Assembly (NCBI RefSeq): GCF_001426505.1
Contig: NZ_LMEV01000017.1
Span: 1,503,556-1,567,555 of the forward strand
Direction of reading: 5' to 3'
Source of the DNA: Variovorax sp. Root473
Lineage (GTDB): Bacteria > Pseudomonadota > Gammaproteobacteria > Burkholderiales > Burkholderiaceae_C
DNA length: 64,000 nucleotides
Of the stretch, positions 45,604 through 54,095 are shown piece by piece. The translations under genes and the position numbers were made by a program. The notes below the pieces were generated by a model that saw only the letters and a program-made list of their open reading frames with translations, was not told where the DNA came from and did no database searches. The first letter of the stretch is position 1. Each line of letters starts with the position of its first letter.

Positions 45604-45928
45604 ACTGTTTTTTCTTCGCGGCAAGCGCTGGTTTGATATGGCTCAGGCCTCTCGTTGTTCCGGCGAGAAGTCCCGAATTGCCCCTGCACTTGCAAGGAAC
45701 GATCCGCAACAGCTTTCTGTTGACGGCGGCATGAGGCGGATGGCGAGTTGCACCGGATGAGTCCTTAAGTTTTTTAATACTTTTGAACTCAAAATTCAAA
45801 TGACATCAAAAGAGACCGCTAAAGCATGTTGTTTGCAAACAAGAAACGGTGTTTCACATCTTGTGTCTCCGCCCACTGAGGCTTAAGGTAGCGGCCGTTC
45901 CAGCTTCCGGCAATACGCTTTTCGTGAC
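45604..45928. promoter_or_regulatory. Divergent intergenic region with a 14-bp palindrome
   Basis: 325 bases, unusually AT-rich at about 45770-45860 for this genome. A perfect 14-base palindrome TTGTTTGCAAACAA lies at 45829-45842. No ORF is supported. The region should hold promoters for the cyclase-FHA gene (minus) and the 111-aa gene (plus), and the palindrome may be an operator. Confidence 0.45.
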
Positions 45929-46264
45929 ATGCTGCTCTTTCGCCGCCTTTTTCGGCTCCTGAACGTTCCCGGCCTGGGCTCACGGCAGGCGGGGGAAAGT
46001 CAGCTCGGGCGCATTCGCACGGCGATGCTCTCGGTGCTCCAGGGACGCGGCGGCCAATCGATCCAGCGTGTCAGCCAGCGCGTGCGCTTTGCGGTCGACG
46101 TCGAAACCCTCTGGTACCTGCGTCAGGACGTGATGGTCGCGCTCAGCGCCATCGACGGCGAATCGGCTGCACGGCGCCAGATGAAAAAAATCAACAGCAT
46201 GTTCAAGGGCGGCCTGCCCGGCTCGATGGGCCCGCGCGTCCACCAGCGTTTCACGAACCAGTAA
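45929..46264 (+). CDS. Conserved-looking hypothetical protein, 111 aa
   Basis: Basic protein (many Arg, Gln, Lys) beginning MLLFRRLFRLL with a central segment VRFAVDVETLWYLRQDVMVAL and C-terminal INSMFKGGLPGS. No membrane segment and no recognised domain. Amphipathic helices are likely. Codon use matches its neighbours and it fills the gap between two confident genes. Confidence 0.6.
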   Translation: MLLFRRLFRLLNVPGLGSRQAGESQLGRIRTAMLSVLQGRGGQSIQRVSQRVRFAVDVETLWYLRQDVMVALSAIDGESAARRQMKKINSMFKGGLPGSMGPRVHQRFTNQ

Positions 46265-46306
46265 CCAGCCTGACCGAGCGGCAGCGACGGCCGCCCGCGT
46301 CGCAGC

Positions 46307-47290
46307 TCAGTGAGCGTGATCGTAGTGGCCATGGTCGCCATGGCCGTGGTCATCGGCATGGTGGCCATGCCGATGGCCCCACACCAGGAACACGTCACGG
46401 CCTTCGGCGGCCAGTGCCACCCTCGCACCCACCGGCAGCAGCACCTTGGTCTGCACGTGCCCGAACGGCAGGCCGGCAATGACCTGCACCTTCTTCAGGC
46501 TGGCGCGCAGCCGGTCGATCACCGTGTTCATGCCGAAGCCGCGGTCGTAGCCGGCGATGTTGCGCACGCCCGTGAACTGGCCGAACACGACGGCCTTCTG
46601 GCGCGCCAGCACCCCGGCGAGCTTCAGCTGGTCGAGCATGCGTTCGACGCGGTACGGGTGCTCGTTGGTGTCCTCGATGAACAGCACGCCCTTGTCGACC
46701 ACCGGGAAATACGGTGTGCCCAGCAGGCTGGTCAGCACGCAGAGGTTGCCGCCCCAGAGCACGGCGTCTTCGATCGGTTTCACCTTGAGCTCGGCATCGC
46801 GCACCGGCATGCGCCAGCCGGTGCCCTCGCCCTGCCCGCTCAACAGGTCGTCGAAGCAGGCTTCCATGATGTCGTCGGGACCTCCTTCGGCGCCGAAGTC
46901 TTCACCGACCGCCGGGCCGGACCAGGTGACGGCGCCGTTCTTGGCCAGCAGTGCGTTCTGCAGCGCCGTGAAGTCGCTGCAGCCGACGAACTCGGTGCCC
47001 TTGTCGATGGCCTTGGCCAGCGCCTTGTACGGCAGTGCGTCGAGGATGCGCGTGAGGCCGTAGCCGCCGCGTGCGATCAGCGCCACATCGGCGCCGCTCG
47101 CGGCTGCACGCGAGACGGCGGCGAGCCGGGTGGCGTCGTCGCCCGCGAAACGCTGGTGCGCCGCCAGCGCGGCTTCGTCGATTTCGACCTCATGGCCCAG
47201 GGCCTTGAGCCGCGCCACGCCGCGCCGGAAGGCGGCCTTGTCGCGGATGGCGCTGGAGGGGGAATAGATGTAGATATGTTTGGACGTCAC
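46307..47290 (-). CDS. ldcA: LD-carboxypeptidase (muropeptide recycling) with His-rich tail
   Basis: 327 residues from a GTG start in a GTGA overlap with tadA. Nucleophile Ser in FVGCSDFTALQ, Glu in VLFIEDTNEHPYRVERML and His in GLPFGHVQTK make the S66-family triad. The enzyme trims D-Ala from tetrapeptides during cytosolic murein recycling. The usual length is about 305; here the final 22 residues (HRHGHHADDHGHGDHGHYDH and on) are almost all His, Asp and Gly. That tail resembles metal-binding tails of nickel and zinc chaperones and is not part of the catalytic fold. Confidence 0.9.
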   Translation of the reverse strand: MTSKHIYIYSPSSAIRDKAAFRRGVARLKALGHEVEIDEAALAAHQRFAGDDATRLAAVSRAAASGADVALIARGGYGLTRILDALPYKALAKAIDKGTEFVGCSDFTALQNALLAKNGAVTWSGPAVGEDFGAEGGPDDIMEACFDDLLSGQGEGTGWRMPVRDAELKVKPIEDAVLWGGNLCVLTSLLGTPYFPVVDKGVLFIEDTNEHPYRVERMLDQLKLAGVLARQKAVVFGQFTGVRNIAGYDRGFGMNTVIDRLRASLKKVQVIAGLPFGHVQTKVLLPVGARVALAAEGRDVFLVWGHRHGHHADDHGHGDHGHYDHAH

Positions 47291-48402
47291 GTCGTCGAGT
47301 ATCCCATTGCGTCCCGGATCTGCCGGACCACGGCGGCGGCCTGCGCGGCCGTGAGGCCGCCCGATGCCGCGCGCGGACCGAGCGCGCGCAGCGCGGCTTC
47401 GTAGCCCCGGTCGGGGAACGGCGTGCGCCAGGCGTCCTTGGCGCGCACGCCGCTGTCGGGCGCAGCGAGCGTCGCGACGAAGCGGCCGGGCGCTGCCGCT
47501 TGCAGTAGCGCGGCGAGTTCACTGCCCGCTTCGCTGTGCACCAGCACGAGCGATTCAGGATGCACCTGGCCGAGCCACGCCAGCAGCACGTCGCGGTGCC
47601 ATTCGAGCCGATGCGTTGCTTCGCGCTTGGGCTTGTCGCTCTTGCCGAAGCCGATCAGGTCGGGCACCAGGGTGCGCAGGCCAGGCGCGCCGACGAGGTG
47701 GCGGAAGAAGTAGCCCCATTCGCCCGGACCGTGCAAGCACAGCGCATCAGCCACGCGGCCATCACTGCCAGCCGGACCGCGCTCGTCCACCCAATGCAGA
47801 CGCCAGCCCTGCAGGATCGGCAGGTCCTGGACGTGATGCGAAGCGAAGTCGAAATCGGCAAGCGCGGCAAAGCGTTCGGCGGGCGTGCGCAAGGCATCGT
47901 CGCGCAGCGGCTCGGCCTGCGCCCGCGCCACGCTGCGTCGCTGCTGGAAGAAGCGCTGCAGCAACGCGCTGCAGTCGTCGGCCAGCACGCCGCCCTGCAC
48001 GCGCGTGTGATGGTTCAGCTTCGGCTCGGCGAACAGGTCGAGCACCGAGCCCGCGGCGCCGGTCTTGGGGTCGGCCGCGCCGAACACCACGCGCGCCAGC
48101 CGCGAATGCAGCATCGCGCCCGCGCACATCGCGCAGGGCTCGAGCGTGACGAACAGCTCGCAGCCGTCGAGCCGGTAGTTGCCGAGCGCAGCGGCGCCGG
48201 CACGCAATGCGTTGATCTCGGCGTGCGCACTCGGGTCGTGCTGCGCCACCGGCGTGTTGCGGCCGGTCGCGATGACCTGCCCGTCCTTCACGAGCACCGC
48301 GCCCACGGGCACCTCGCCCGCGTCGGCCGCGCGCTGCGCTTCCTGCAGCGCAATCGCCATCCAGTGCGCGTCCGATGTCGATGCGGCCGGCTCAGTTGTC
48401 AT
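47287..48402 (-). CDS. tadA: tRNA-adenosine deaminase fused to an alpha/beta hydrolase-like domain
   Basis: 371 residues. Residues 1 to about 160 are TadA: zinc ligands in HAEINAL (His60, Glu62) and EPCAMC (Cys90, Cys93), making inosine at the wobble base of tRNA-Arg. Residues about 185-371 resemble haloalkane-dehalogenase-like hydrolases (LCLHGPGEWGYFFRHL, PDLIGFGKSDKP). The nucleophile elbow is VHSEAG rather than GxSxG, the cap is missing and no catalytic His is seen at the end, so this half is probably inactive or repurposed. It overlaps ldcA by GTGA and the upstream small gene by 11 bases. Confidence 0.88.
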   Translation of the reverse strand: MTTEPAASTSDAHWMAIALQEAQRAADAGEVPVGAVLVKDGQVIATGRNTPVAQHDPSAHAEINALRAGAAALGNYRLDGCELFVTLEPCAMCAGAMLHSRLARVVFGAADPKTGAAGSVLDLFAEPKLNHHTRVQGGVLADDCSALLQRFFQQRRSVARAQAEPLRDDALRTPAERFAALADFDFASHHVQDLPILQGWRLHWVDERGPAGSDGRVADALCLHGPGEWGYFFRHLVGAPGLRTLVPDLIGFGKSDKPKREATHRLEWHRDVLLAWLGQVHPESLVLVHSEAGSELAALLQAAAPGRFVATLAAPDSGVRAKDAWRTPFPDRGYEAALRALGPRAASGGLTAAQAAAVVRQIRDAMGYSTT

Positions 48403-48598
48403 CGGGCATCTTGCGGGCCTGGGCCGCGGCGTCGAGGGCATCCTTGACCTGTTGCTGGACCTGCTGCGCCTGCGTATGCGCATTCACCGTCGCCGGTTGT
48501 GTGACGGTCGCTGCGGTGGTGCGCGACAGCTGCTGCTTCGCCAGCAGGCCGACGATGACCAGTGCGAGCACGAGGCCGATCAATCCGAACGCCCGCAT
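48392..48598 (-). CDS. Small membrane-anchored protein, 68 aa
   Basis: One N-terminal membrane helix (LIGLVLALVIVGLLA) is followed by a Gln/Ala/Thr-rich helical stretch (HTQAQQVQQQVKDALDAAAQ). It reads into tadA with an 11-base overlap and begins 1 base after the PaiB-like stop, so it is within an operon. No family is recognised. Confidence 0.7.
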   Translation of the reverse strand: MRAFGLIGLVLALVIVGLLAKQQLSRTTAATVTQPATVNAHTQAQQVQQQVKDALDAAAQARKMPDDN

Positions 48599-48599
48599 C

Positions 48600-49235
48600 T
48601 CAGCGCTCCTGCGGCGCGGCGACCATGCCCAGCCGCTCCATCCACACTGCGAGCGCCTGCTCGTCCGCCGAGCCGGTGCGGTAGATCTCGCCCATCGCCG
48701 CATGCGACTCGGGCCGGTGCTGGTTGAGCTTGATCTTGCATTGCAGCGCCGTCACGTGCAGCTCGAAGCCCATGATGCCGGCCAGCATCTTGCGCTGGAA
48801 CTCTTCGCCGAGGTCCTTCCACTGCTGGGCGTAGGCCGGCTCGTGGTCGCCAATGAGCTTCTTGAGCAGCGCGTCCTTGGCCTCGGGCGTCTCGACGAGC
48901 CGGGCTTCGACGGTGCAATGGACCGCGAGGTAGTTCCACGTCGGCACCCGCGCCAGGTCGGGATAGACCGAGGGCGACAGGTAGGCGTGTGGCCCCTGGA
49001 ACACCACCACCGCGCGCGGCCGCGCCTGCAGGTAGCGCCAGTGCGGGTTGGGCTTGGCGCAGTGGCCCAGCAGCACCAGCGCATCGCCCTCGCGCTGCTC
49101 GGCCACGAGGGGCAGGTGCGTGACGAAGGGCAGGCCCTCGTCGTCGTTCGAGATCAGGTTGGCAAAGGGGTGGTCGCGCATGAGGCCCAGCGCGACGGCC
49201 GGGTCCTTGGCGTTGAACTGCGGGGGCATGTACAT
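48600..49235 (-). CDS. FMN-binding negative transcriptional regulator (PaiB-like)
   Basis: 211 residues. MYMPPQFNAKDPAVALGLMRDHPFANLIS and LPFVTHLPLV are the hallmark N-terminus of the PaiB family; VPTWNYLAVHC and FELHVTALQCKIKLNQHRPE complete it. The split-barrel fold binds flavin. Bacillus PaiB represses sporulation and protease genes with PaiA, but no acetyltransferase partner is adjacent here. A flavin-linked enzymatic role is an alternative. Confidence 0.9.
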   Translation of the reverse strand: MYMPPQFNAKDPAVALGLMRDHPFANLISNDDEGLPFVTHLPLVAEQREGDALVLLGHCAKPNPHWRYLQARPRAVVVFQGPHAYLSPSVYPDLARVPTWNYLAVHCTVEARLVETPEAKDALLKKLIGDHEPAYAQQWKDLGEEFQRKMLAGIMGFELHVTALQCKIKLNQHRPESHAAMGEIYRTGSADEQALAVWMERLGMVAAPQER

Positions 49236-49300
49236 GGGGCGAGTTCCTCGTGGGGAGGTCCGATTGTCCCCGAGTCGCCCCCGGCTTGCGGTGCGGCAGG

Positions 49301-49999
49301 CTACTTGGCGCGTGCCGCTTCGAGCTGCTTCACCATCGCGGTGTAGCCACGCGCCTTTGCGAGCTGCAGCGGCGTGAGGCCCTGGCGGTCGGCCAGTTGC
49401 AGGTTGGCGCCGCCGGCGATCAGCGCGGCCAGCGTGCGCTGGTGGCGCGGGCCACCGTCGCCGAGCACGATCGATTCGATCACCGCCGTCCAGTGCAGGT
49501 TGTTCACGTGGTCCAGCGACGCACCGGCCGCGACCAGCCGGCGCACGACCTCGTCGTGCCCCAGGTGCGCGGCGGCGATCAACGCAGTGCCGTCGTAGCG
49601 GCTGGTGGTCTGCCCGGGCTTGGCGCCCAGTTGCAGCAGCAGCGTGAGCGTGGTCACGTCGTCGGCCACGGACGCGATGGTCACGGCGTCGTAGCGGTCG
49701 TCTTCGAGCAGGTTGAGGTTCGCGCCCGCCTTGGCGAGCAGCTTCACGGCGTCGCGCTGGCGTGCATAGGTGGCGACCTGCAGCGGCGTGCGGCCGCGCG
49801 CGTCGCGCGCATCGAGGCTGGCGCCGGAGGCGATCAGGCTCTTGAGCTTGGGCAGGTCGCCGTGCCAGGCGGCGCGGTGCAGGCCTTCGTAGGCCAGCAC
49901 TTCGGCAGCCAGCGGCGGCACCTGGGCCGCCGCGCCGGGCGCGGCGCTCCAGCCGATTGCGGCGGCGAGCACCGCCGACCAGAGACCGCGCGCCGTCAT
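49301..49999 (-). CDS. Exported ankyrin-repeat protein
   Basis: 232 residues. A signal peptide ends near APGAAAQ, followed by about five ankyrin repeats (GLHRAAWHGDLPKLKSLIASG, RGRTPLQVATYARQRDAVKLL, GTALIAAAHLGHDEVVRRLV, QGLTPLQLAKARGYTAMVKQL). Periplasmic ankyrin proteins often accompany catalases or heme proteins; here the start overlaps the stop of an HbpS-like gene (ATGA), which fits that pattern. Confidence 0.9.
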   Translation of the reverse strand: MTARGLWSAVLAAAIGWSAAPGAAAQVPPLAAEVLAYEGLHRAAWHGDLPKLKSLIASGASLDARDARGRTPLQVATYARQRDAVKLLAKAGANLNLLEDDRYDAVTIASVADDVTTLTLLLQLGAKPGQTTSRYDGTALIAAAHLGHDEVVRRLVAAGASLDHVNNLHWTAVIESIVLGDGGPRHQRTLAALIAGGANLQLADRQGLTPLQLAKARGYTAMVKQLEAARAK

Positions 50000-50499
50000 C
50001 AGAGCTGGCCCTTGACCTTCTCGAGCGCGGCGTTGGCGCACTGCTCGTCGAGGTGGCCGCCGGGCGCACCGCCCACGCCCACGGCGCCGATCACTTCGTT
50101 GCCCGACTTGATCGGCACGCCGCCGCCCAGCAGCAGGAAGCCCGGCAGGTACACGAGGTTGGCGGCGCCGGGGTTCTTCTGGGCGCCTTCCATCATGGCT
50201 TGCGTGGGGCTCTTGGCCGAGGCCGAGGTCCAGGCCTTGCGTTCGCTCGACGACAGCGTGTGCGGGCCGGCGTTGTCGGCGCGCTGCACGGCACGCACGG
50301 TGCCGGCGCGGTCGACCACGGTGGCGGCCACGTTGTAGCCGTTGGCGGCGCAGGCGGCGACGGTCTCCGCAGCGATCTGGTTGGCCAGCGCGAGCGAGAT
50401 GTTCTTTTCGGTGCGAACAGCGGGGGCCGGCGTCTGGGCCTGGGCGACGGAAGCAGCGAGCAGAACGGCGAGGCCGCCCACGCGGATGATCGATTGCAT
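49999..50499 (-). CDS. GlcG/HbpS family (DUF336) exported heme-binding-like protein
   Basis: 166 residues. The signal peptide ends near SVAQAQ. Family blocks: NGYNVAATVVDRAGTVRAVQRADNAG, SERKAWTSASAKSPT and a C-terminal GGVPIKSGNEVIGAVGVGGAPGG. HbpS binds heme and is linked to redox sensing with a two-component system in Streptomyces. Here a two-component pair lies directly upstream, 116 bases away. It is translationally coupled to the ankyrin gene. Confidence 0.9.
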   Translation of the reverse strand: MQSIIRVGGLAVLLAASVAQAQTPAPAVRTEKNISLALANQIAAETVAACAANGYNVAATVVDRAGTVRAVQRADNAGPHTLSSSERKAWTSASAKSPTQAMMEGAQKNPGAANLVYLPGFLLLGGGVPIKSGNEVIGAVGVGGAPGGHLDEQCANAALEKVKGQL

Positions 50500-50615
50500 G
50501 GTGTTTTTCTCCAGTGATGAGAGGGTTCGTGCCGGCCTGTGCCGACCACGGTGTCACTGTAAAAAATACGGTCCGCTGCAACCATTCGTACGGCTACGCC
50601 CGGTGCTCCGTAGAA

Positions 50616-51275
50616 CTACGGAGCGCCCTCTTCTCCCGCGTCCGACGCCAGCACGGCGTAGCGCCGGATCAGTTGCGCCAGCGAGTCGCAGTCGAGCTTG
50701 GCGAACAGGTTGGCGCGATGCGTTTCGACCGTGCGCGGCGACAGCGTCAGCACGCGCGCGATCTCCTTGTTGGTGAGCCCCTGCACGATGAAGGCCAGCA
50801 CCTCGCGCTCGCGCTCCGACAGCTGCGCCACCCGCTCGCGCGCGGCGTTGTCGGCCTGCGAACGCTCCCGCGTGCGCACATGCTGGCGCACGGCCTGCTG
50901 CAGGGCTTCGAGCAGCTGCTCGTCGTCCACCGGCTTTTCCAGGAATTCGGCCGCACCAGCCTTGAAGGCGCGGCGGCACATCTCGACCGTGCCGTGGCCG
51001 GTCAGCATGATCACGGGCTGGTCGACGCCCTGCGCCACCAGCCGGTCGAGCACCGTGAGGCCACTGATGCCGGGCATGCGCACGTCCAGCACGATGGCGC
51101 CGACGCTGGCACGGTCGAAGCCGTCGATGAAAGCCTGCGGATCGGCCCAGCCCTGCACGCGCAGGCCGACCGTGCCGATCAGCAGCGAGAGGCTGTCGCG
51201 CACGGCCTGATCGTCGTCGATCAGGTGGATCAGGGGCGATTGCGGCTGGTCGGCGGTGGCGGTCAACGTGTTCAT
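50616..51275 (-). CDS. FixJ-type response regulator (LuxR output)
   Basis: 219 residues. Receiver (IHLIDDDQAVRDSL, acceptor Asp64 in IVLDVRMPGISG, Lys in FLEKPVDDEQ) and a LuxR helix-turn-helix at about 150-210 (LSEREREVLAFIVQGLTNKEIARVL, TVETHRANLFAKL). It overlaps the upstream kinase by ATGA. It may control the downstream HbpS-like/ankyrin genes on the same strand. Confidence 0.94.
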   Translation of the reverse strand: MNTLTATADQPQSPLIHLIDDDQAVRDSLSLLIGTVGLRVQGWADPQAFIDGFDRASVGAIVLDVRMPGISGLTVLDRLVAQGVDQPVIMLTGHGTVEMCRRAFKAGAAEFLEKPVDDEQLLEALQQAVRQHVRTRERSQADNAARERVAQLSEREREVLAFIVQGLTNKEIARVLTLSPRTVETHRANLFAKLDCDSLAQLIRRYAVLASDAGEEGAP

Positions 51276-52750
51276 GTCGAAGGTGCCACCAGCGGCAGCA
51301 GCAAGGTAAAGCGCGCACCGCGCGGCGAGGCATTGGCAGCGCTCAGGCTGCCGCCCATGCCGCTGGCCAGCGTTTCGCTCAGGCTCAGGCCGAGGCCCAG
51401 GCCGCCCTCGCGCGTGCTGAAGAAAGGCTCGAACAGGCGCGGCAGCGCTTCGGGTGCGATGCCGCGGCCGTTGTCGGTGACGGTCAGCACGCCCTCTTCC
51501 CCGTTGCGGCCGACCGAGACCACGAGGCGCCGCTCGGCGGCGGGCACGAGCTCCAGCGCCTGCATCGCGTTCATCAGCAGGTTGTGCACGATCTGCTCCA
51601 GCGCCACGGCCTCGGCCTGCACCCGCACGGGCGCCTGCGCGCCGGCGTCGAACTGGGCCGCGACGCCGTGGCGCGCGAACTCGGGCGCCAATAGGTGCAT
51701 GGCGCTGCGCACCACCTCCTGCAGCACCAGCGGCTTGACGTCGCCGCCGGCCTCGGGGCGTTCGATCACGCGGCGCAGGCGGCCGACCACGCCGGCCGCA
51801 CGGCGGGCCTGCTCGACGGCCTGCCCCATCGCCTCGCGCGCGGTGCCGAGATCGGGCGGCTCGTCGCCCAACAGGCGGCGCGCGGCCTGGGCGTTGGCCA
51901 GCACGGCCGTGAGCGGCTGGTTGAGCTCATGCGCCAGCCCGGCCGACAGCTCGCCCAGCGCATTGAGGCGTGCCACCTGGCCCAGGCGCAGCAGCTCTTC
52001 GGCGCGGCGCCGCGCGATGCGCTGGCGCTGCGCGGCCCAGAGGCCGGCCAGCAGCAGTGCCATCGCCACCGCCCAGCCGCCGATGGCGCGCCACGGCAGT
52101 TCGGCCCAGCCGACCTGGCGCTCGGCCACCAGTTCGAAAGGCTGGCTCGGCGACGCGAGCGCCTTGCTCAGGCTGTAGTGCCAGCCGCCTTCGGCCCGCT
52201 GGCCGGGCTGCAAGACCAGTTGCTGACCATCGCGCTGCAGGATCAGCCGCACCGGGCTGCGCTGCGGGTTCATCGGCCAGTCGCGCCAGGGCACCGAGCC
52301 CACGAGGTCGATCTCCAGCGCATAGCTGAGTGGCTCGGAGCCGATCACGATCTGGTAGCGGCCGTGCGCGAGGTCGAGCACGGCCAGATCGGCGCGGCGC
52401 TCGGCGCGGGAGCGGGCCTCAGCGGCGGCCAGGGCGTCGGCGTGCTCGGCATCGGGCCAGGGCTCGTCGGCCGCGCGCCGCTGCACGCGCAGGATCGACG
52501 AGTACACCGATGGCAGGCGCCGTTCCGGGTAGTCGGCACCAGCGTTGGGTTCCAGCAGTGCGAGCGTGGCCAGCACCGCGTCGTACTGCACCACCTGCTG
52601 GCTCATGAGCCGGTGGGCGATGCGAGCGTCGGTCTCGAAATCCTGCTGGAGCCGGGTCAGTTCGGCGCGCGCGAACCACACGGCGCCGGCGGCCGTGAGC
52701 ACCACCCAAGCCAGCCACCAACCGCCCCGCGTACGCAACCACTGTGTCAT
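51272..52750 (-). CDS. Membrane sensor histidine kinase (DctB/TtrS-like)
   Basis: 492 residues. Two membrane helices (about 10-28 and 233-252) flank a periplasmic sensor of about 200 residues. HisKA lies in GELSAGLAHELNQPLTAVLANA, with an HPxL-like ELNQPL motif shared with NtrB and DctB kinases. HATPase: NLLMNAMQAL, DNGRGIAPEALPRLFEPFFSTR, GLGLGLSLSE. The partner is the overlapping FixJ-type regulator. The periplasmic domain has no recognised ligand motif. Confidence 0.93.
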   Translation of the reverse strand: MTQWLRTRGGWWLAWVVLTAAGAVWFARAELTRLQQDFETDARIAHRLMSQQVVQYDAVLATLALLEPNAGADYPERRLPSVYSSILRVQRRAADEPWPDAEHADALAAAEARSRAERRADLAVLDLAHGRYQIVIGSEPLSYALEIDLVGSVPWRDWPMNPQRSPVRLILQRDGQQLVLQPGQRAEGGWHYSLSKALASPSQPFELVAERQVGWAELPWRAIGGWAVAMALLLAGLWAAQRQRIARRRAEELLRLGQVARLNALGELSAGLAHELNQPLTAVLANAQAARRLLGDEPPDLGTAREAMGQAVEQARRAAGVVGRLRRVIERPEAGGDVKPLVLQEVVRSAMHLLAPEFARHGVAAQFDAGAQAPVRVQAEAVALEQIVHNLLMNAMQALELVPAAERRLVVSVGRNGEEGVLTVTDNGRGIAPEALPRLFEPFFSTREGGLGLGLSLSETLASGMGGSLSAANASPRGARFTLLLPLVAPST

Positions 52751-52811
52751 GGCGCGGATTGTGCCCGGCGCCGACGGGCCTCCCCGCTTGGCCGAAAATG
52801 CCGACCCAGAC

Positions 52812-53879
52812 ATGGCTGACGTGCAGGACTCCCTCTTTTCCGATCTCCCCGAACTTCCGCGACCGACCGAAAAGGCCGTCGACGCGCCCGCGCCTTCGCC
52901 GAAGAAATCGCGCGGCGCCACCGTGAAGCCGGTGACCCCCGACGCGGCGCTGCTCGCCCTGGCCGCCGAGTTGCCGTCGCCACTGCGCCTGGGCACCTCG
53001 TCATGGAGCTACCCGGGCTGGGCCGGCCTGGTCTGGGACGGCGATTACGCCGAGAGCGTGCTGTCGAAGAGCGGCCTGTCGGCGCTCGCGCAGCATCCGC
53101 TGCTGCGCACCGTGAGCCTGGACCGCAACTTCTACCGCGCCCTCACCGCCAGCCAGTACGCACGCTACGCCGCCATGGTGCCGGACGACTTCCGCTTCGT
53201 CGTGAAGGCCCCGAGCCTGGTGACCGACGCCACCGTGCGCGACGAAAGCGGTCGCGGCACGCAGGCCAACCCGGTGTTCCTGAGCCACGAGATCGCGCTG
53301 CAGGAGTTCGTGCAGCCGGCACTCGACGGGCTGGGCCACCGCATCGGCGCGCTGGTGTTCCAGCTGAGCCCGATCCCCGCGCACCTGCTGGCCGACCAGC
53401 CCATGCTGATCGCCCGCATCGGCGCGATGCTGGCGGCGATGCCCGACCTGAAGCCGACCGCGCCCGACGCCGTGCTCGCCGTCGAGGTGCGCGACCCGCA
53501 GCTGCTGTGCCCCGCCTTCGCCGACATGCTGCGCAGCGTGGGCGCGACCTTCTGCATGGGCCTGCACGCGAAGATGCCGCCCATCGAAGACCAGCTGCCG
53601 ATGCTGCGCGCCCTGTGGCCCGGGCCGCTCGTGTGCCGCTGGAACCTGCACCGCCGCCACGGCCGCTTCGGCTATGAAGATGCCGAAAAACTCTACGGCC
53701 CCTTCGACAAGGTGCTCGACCCCGACCCCGAAACGCGCGCCGCGCTGGCCAGGGTGATCGCCGGCACCACCGGCGCCGGGCAGAACGCCTTCGTCACCGT
53801 GAGCAACAACGCCGAAGGCTGCGCACCGCTGACCATCGCGTCGCTGGCCCAGGACATCGTGGACCGGATGTCCCGCTAG
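52812..53879 (+). CDS. DUF72 (YecE-like) family protein
   Basis: 355 residues, TIM-barrel family of unknown function. RLGTSSWSYPGWAGLVW, LRTVSLDRNFYRALTASQYARYA and FRFVVKAPSLVTD are DUF72 hallmarks, with NAFVTVSNNAEGCAPLT near the end. The first ~50 residues (LPELPRPTEKAVDAPAPSPKK) are a disordered Pro/Ala-rich extension absent from shorter homologues. It is divergent from the sensor kinase across 61 bases. Confidence 0.9.
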   Translation: MADVQDSLFSDLPELPRPTEKAVDAPAPSPKKSRGATVKPVTPDAALLALAAELPSPLRLGTSSWSYPGWAGLVWDGDYAESVLSKSGLSALAQHPLLRTVSLDRNFYRALTASQYARYAAMVPDDFRFVVKAPSLVTDATVRDESGRGTQANPVFLSHEIALQEFVQPALDGLGHRIGALVFQLSPIPAHLLADQPMLIARIGAMLAAMPDLKPTAPDAVLAVEVRDPQLLCPAFADMLRSVGATFCMGLHAKMPPIEDQLPMLRALWPGPLVCRWNLHRRHGRFGYEDAEKLYGPFDKVLDPDPETRAALARVIAGTTGAGQNAFVTVSNNAEGCAPLTIASLAQDIVDRMSR

Positions 53880-53889
53880 GACAGCTGCC

Positions 53890-54095
53890 CTGCAATCCAT
53901 CTCGTTCCGACCGCTGCAGTCCTCGGATTTTTCGCGATGCTCCACGACTGGCTGCGCCGTGCGTACGTGGCCGGTCCATCGCCGCGCAACCTACGCGCGA
54001 TTCCCTGCTACGCCAAGGCTGGCTTTTGCGCGCCGGGAGAAGTGGTCACGCCTGACGGGCCCGCGCTACCGATGGTGCGCGAGCGCGACGCCTAA
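53890..54095 (+). pseudogene. GNAT acetyltransferase remnant with internal deletion
   Basis: Directly after the DUF72 gene, ISFRPLQSSDFS reads as the start of an aminoglycoside 6'-acetyltransferase-like GNAT. A one-frame shift leads to MLHDWLRRAYVAG. This joins at once to the family's C-terminus (RNLRAIPCYAKAGF, VVTPDGPALPMVRERDA, stop). About 100 central residues, including the acetyl-CoA-binding motif, are missing. The remnant is thus an internally deleted and frameshifted gene. It ends convergently over the stop of an intact, different GNAT gene. Confidence 0.65.
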
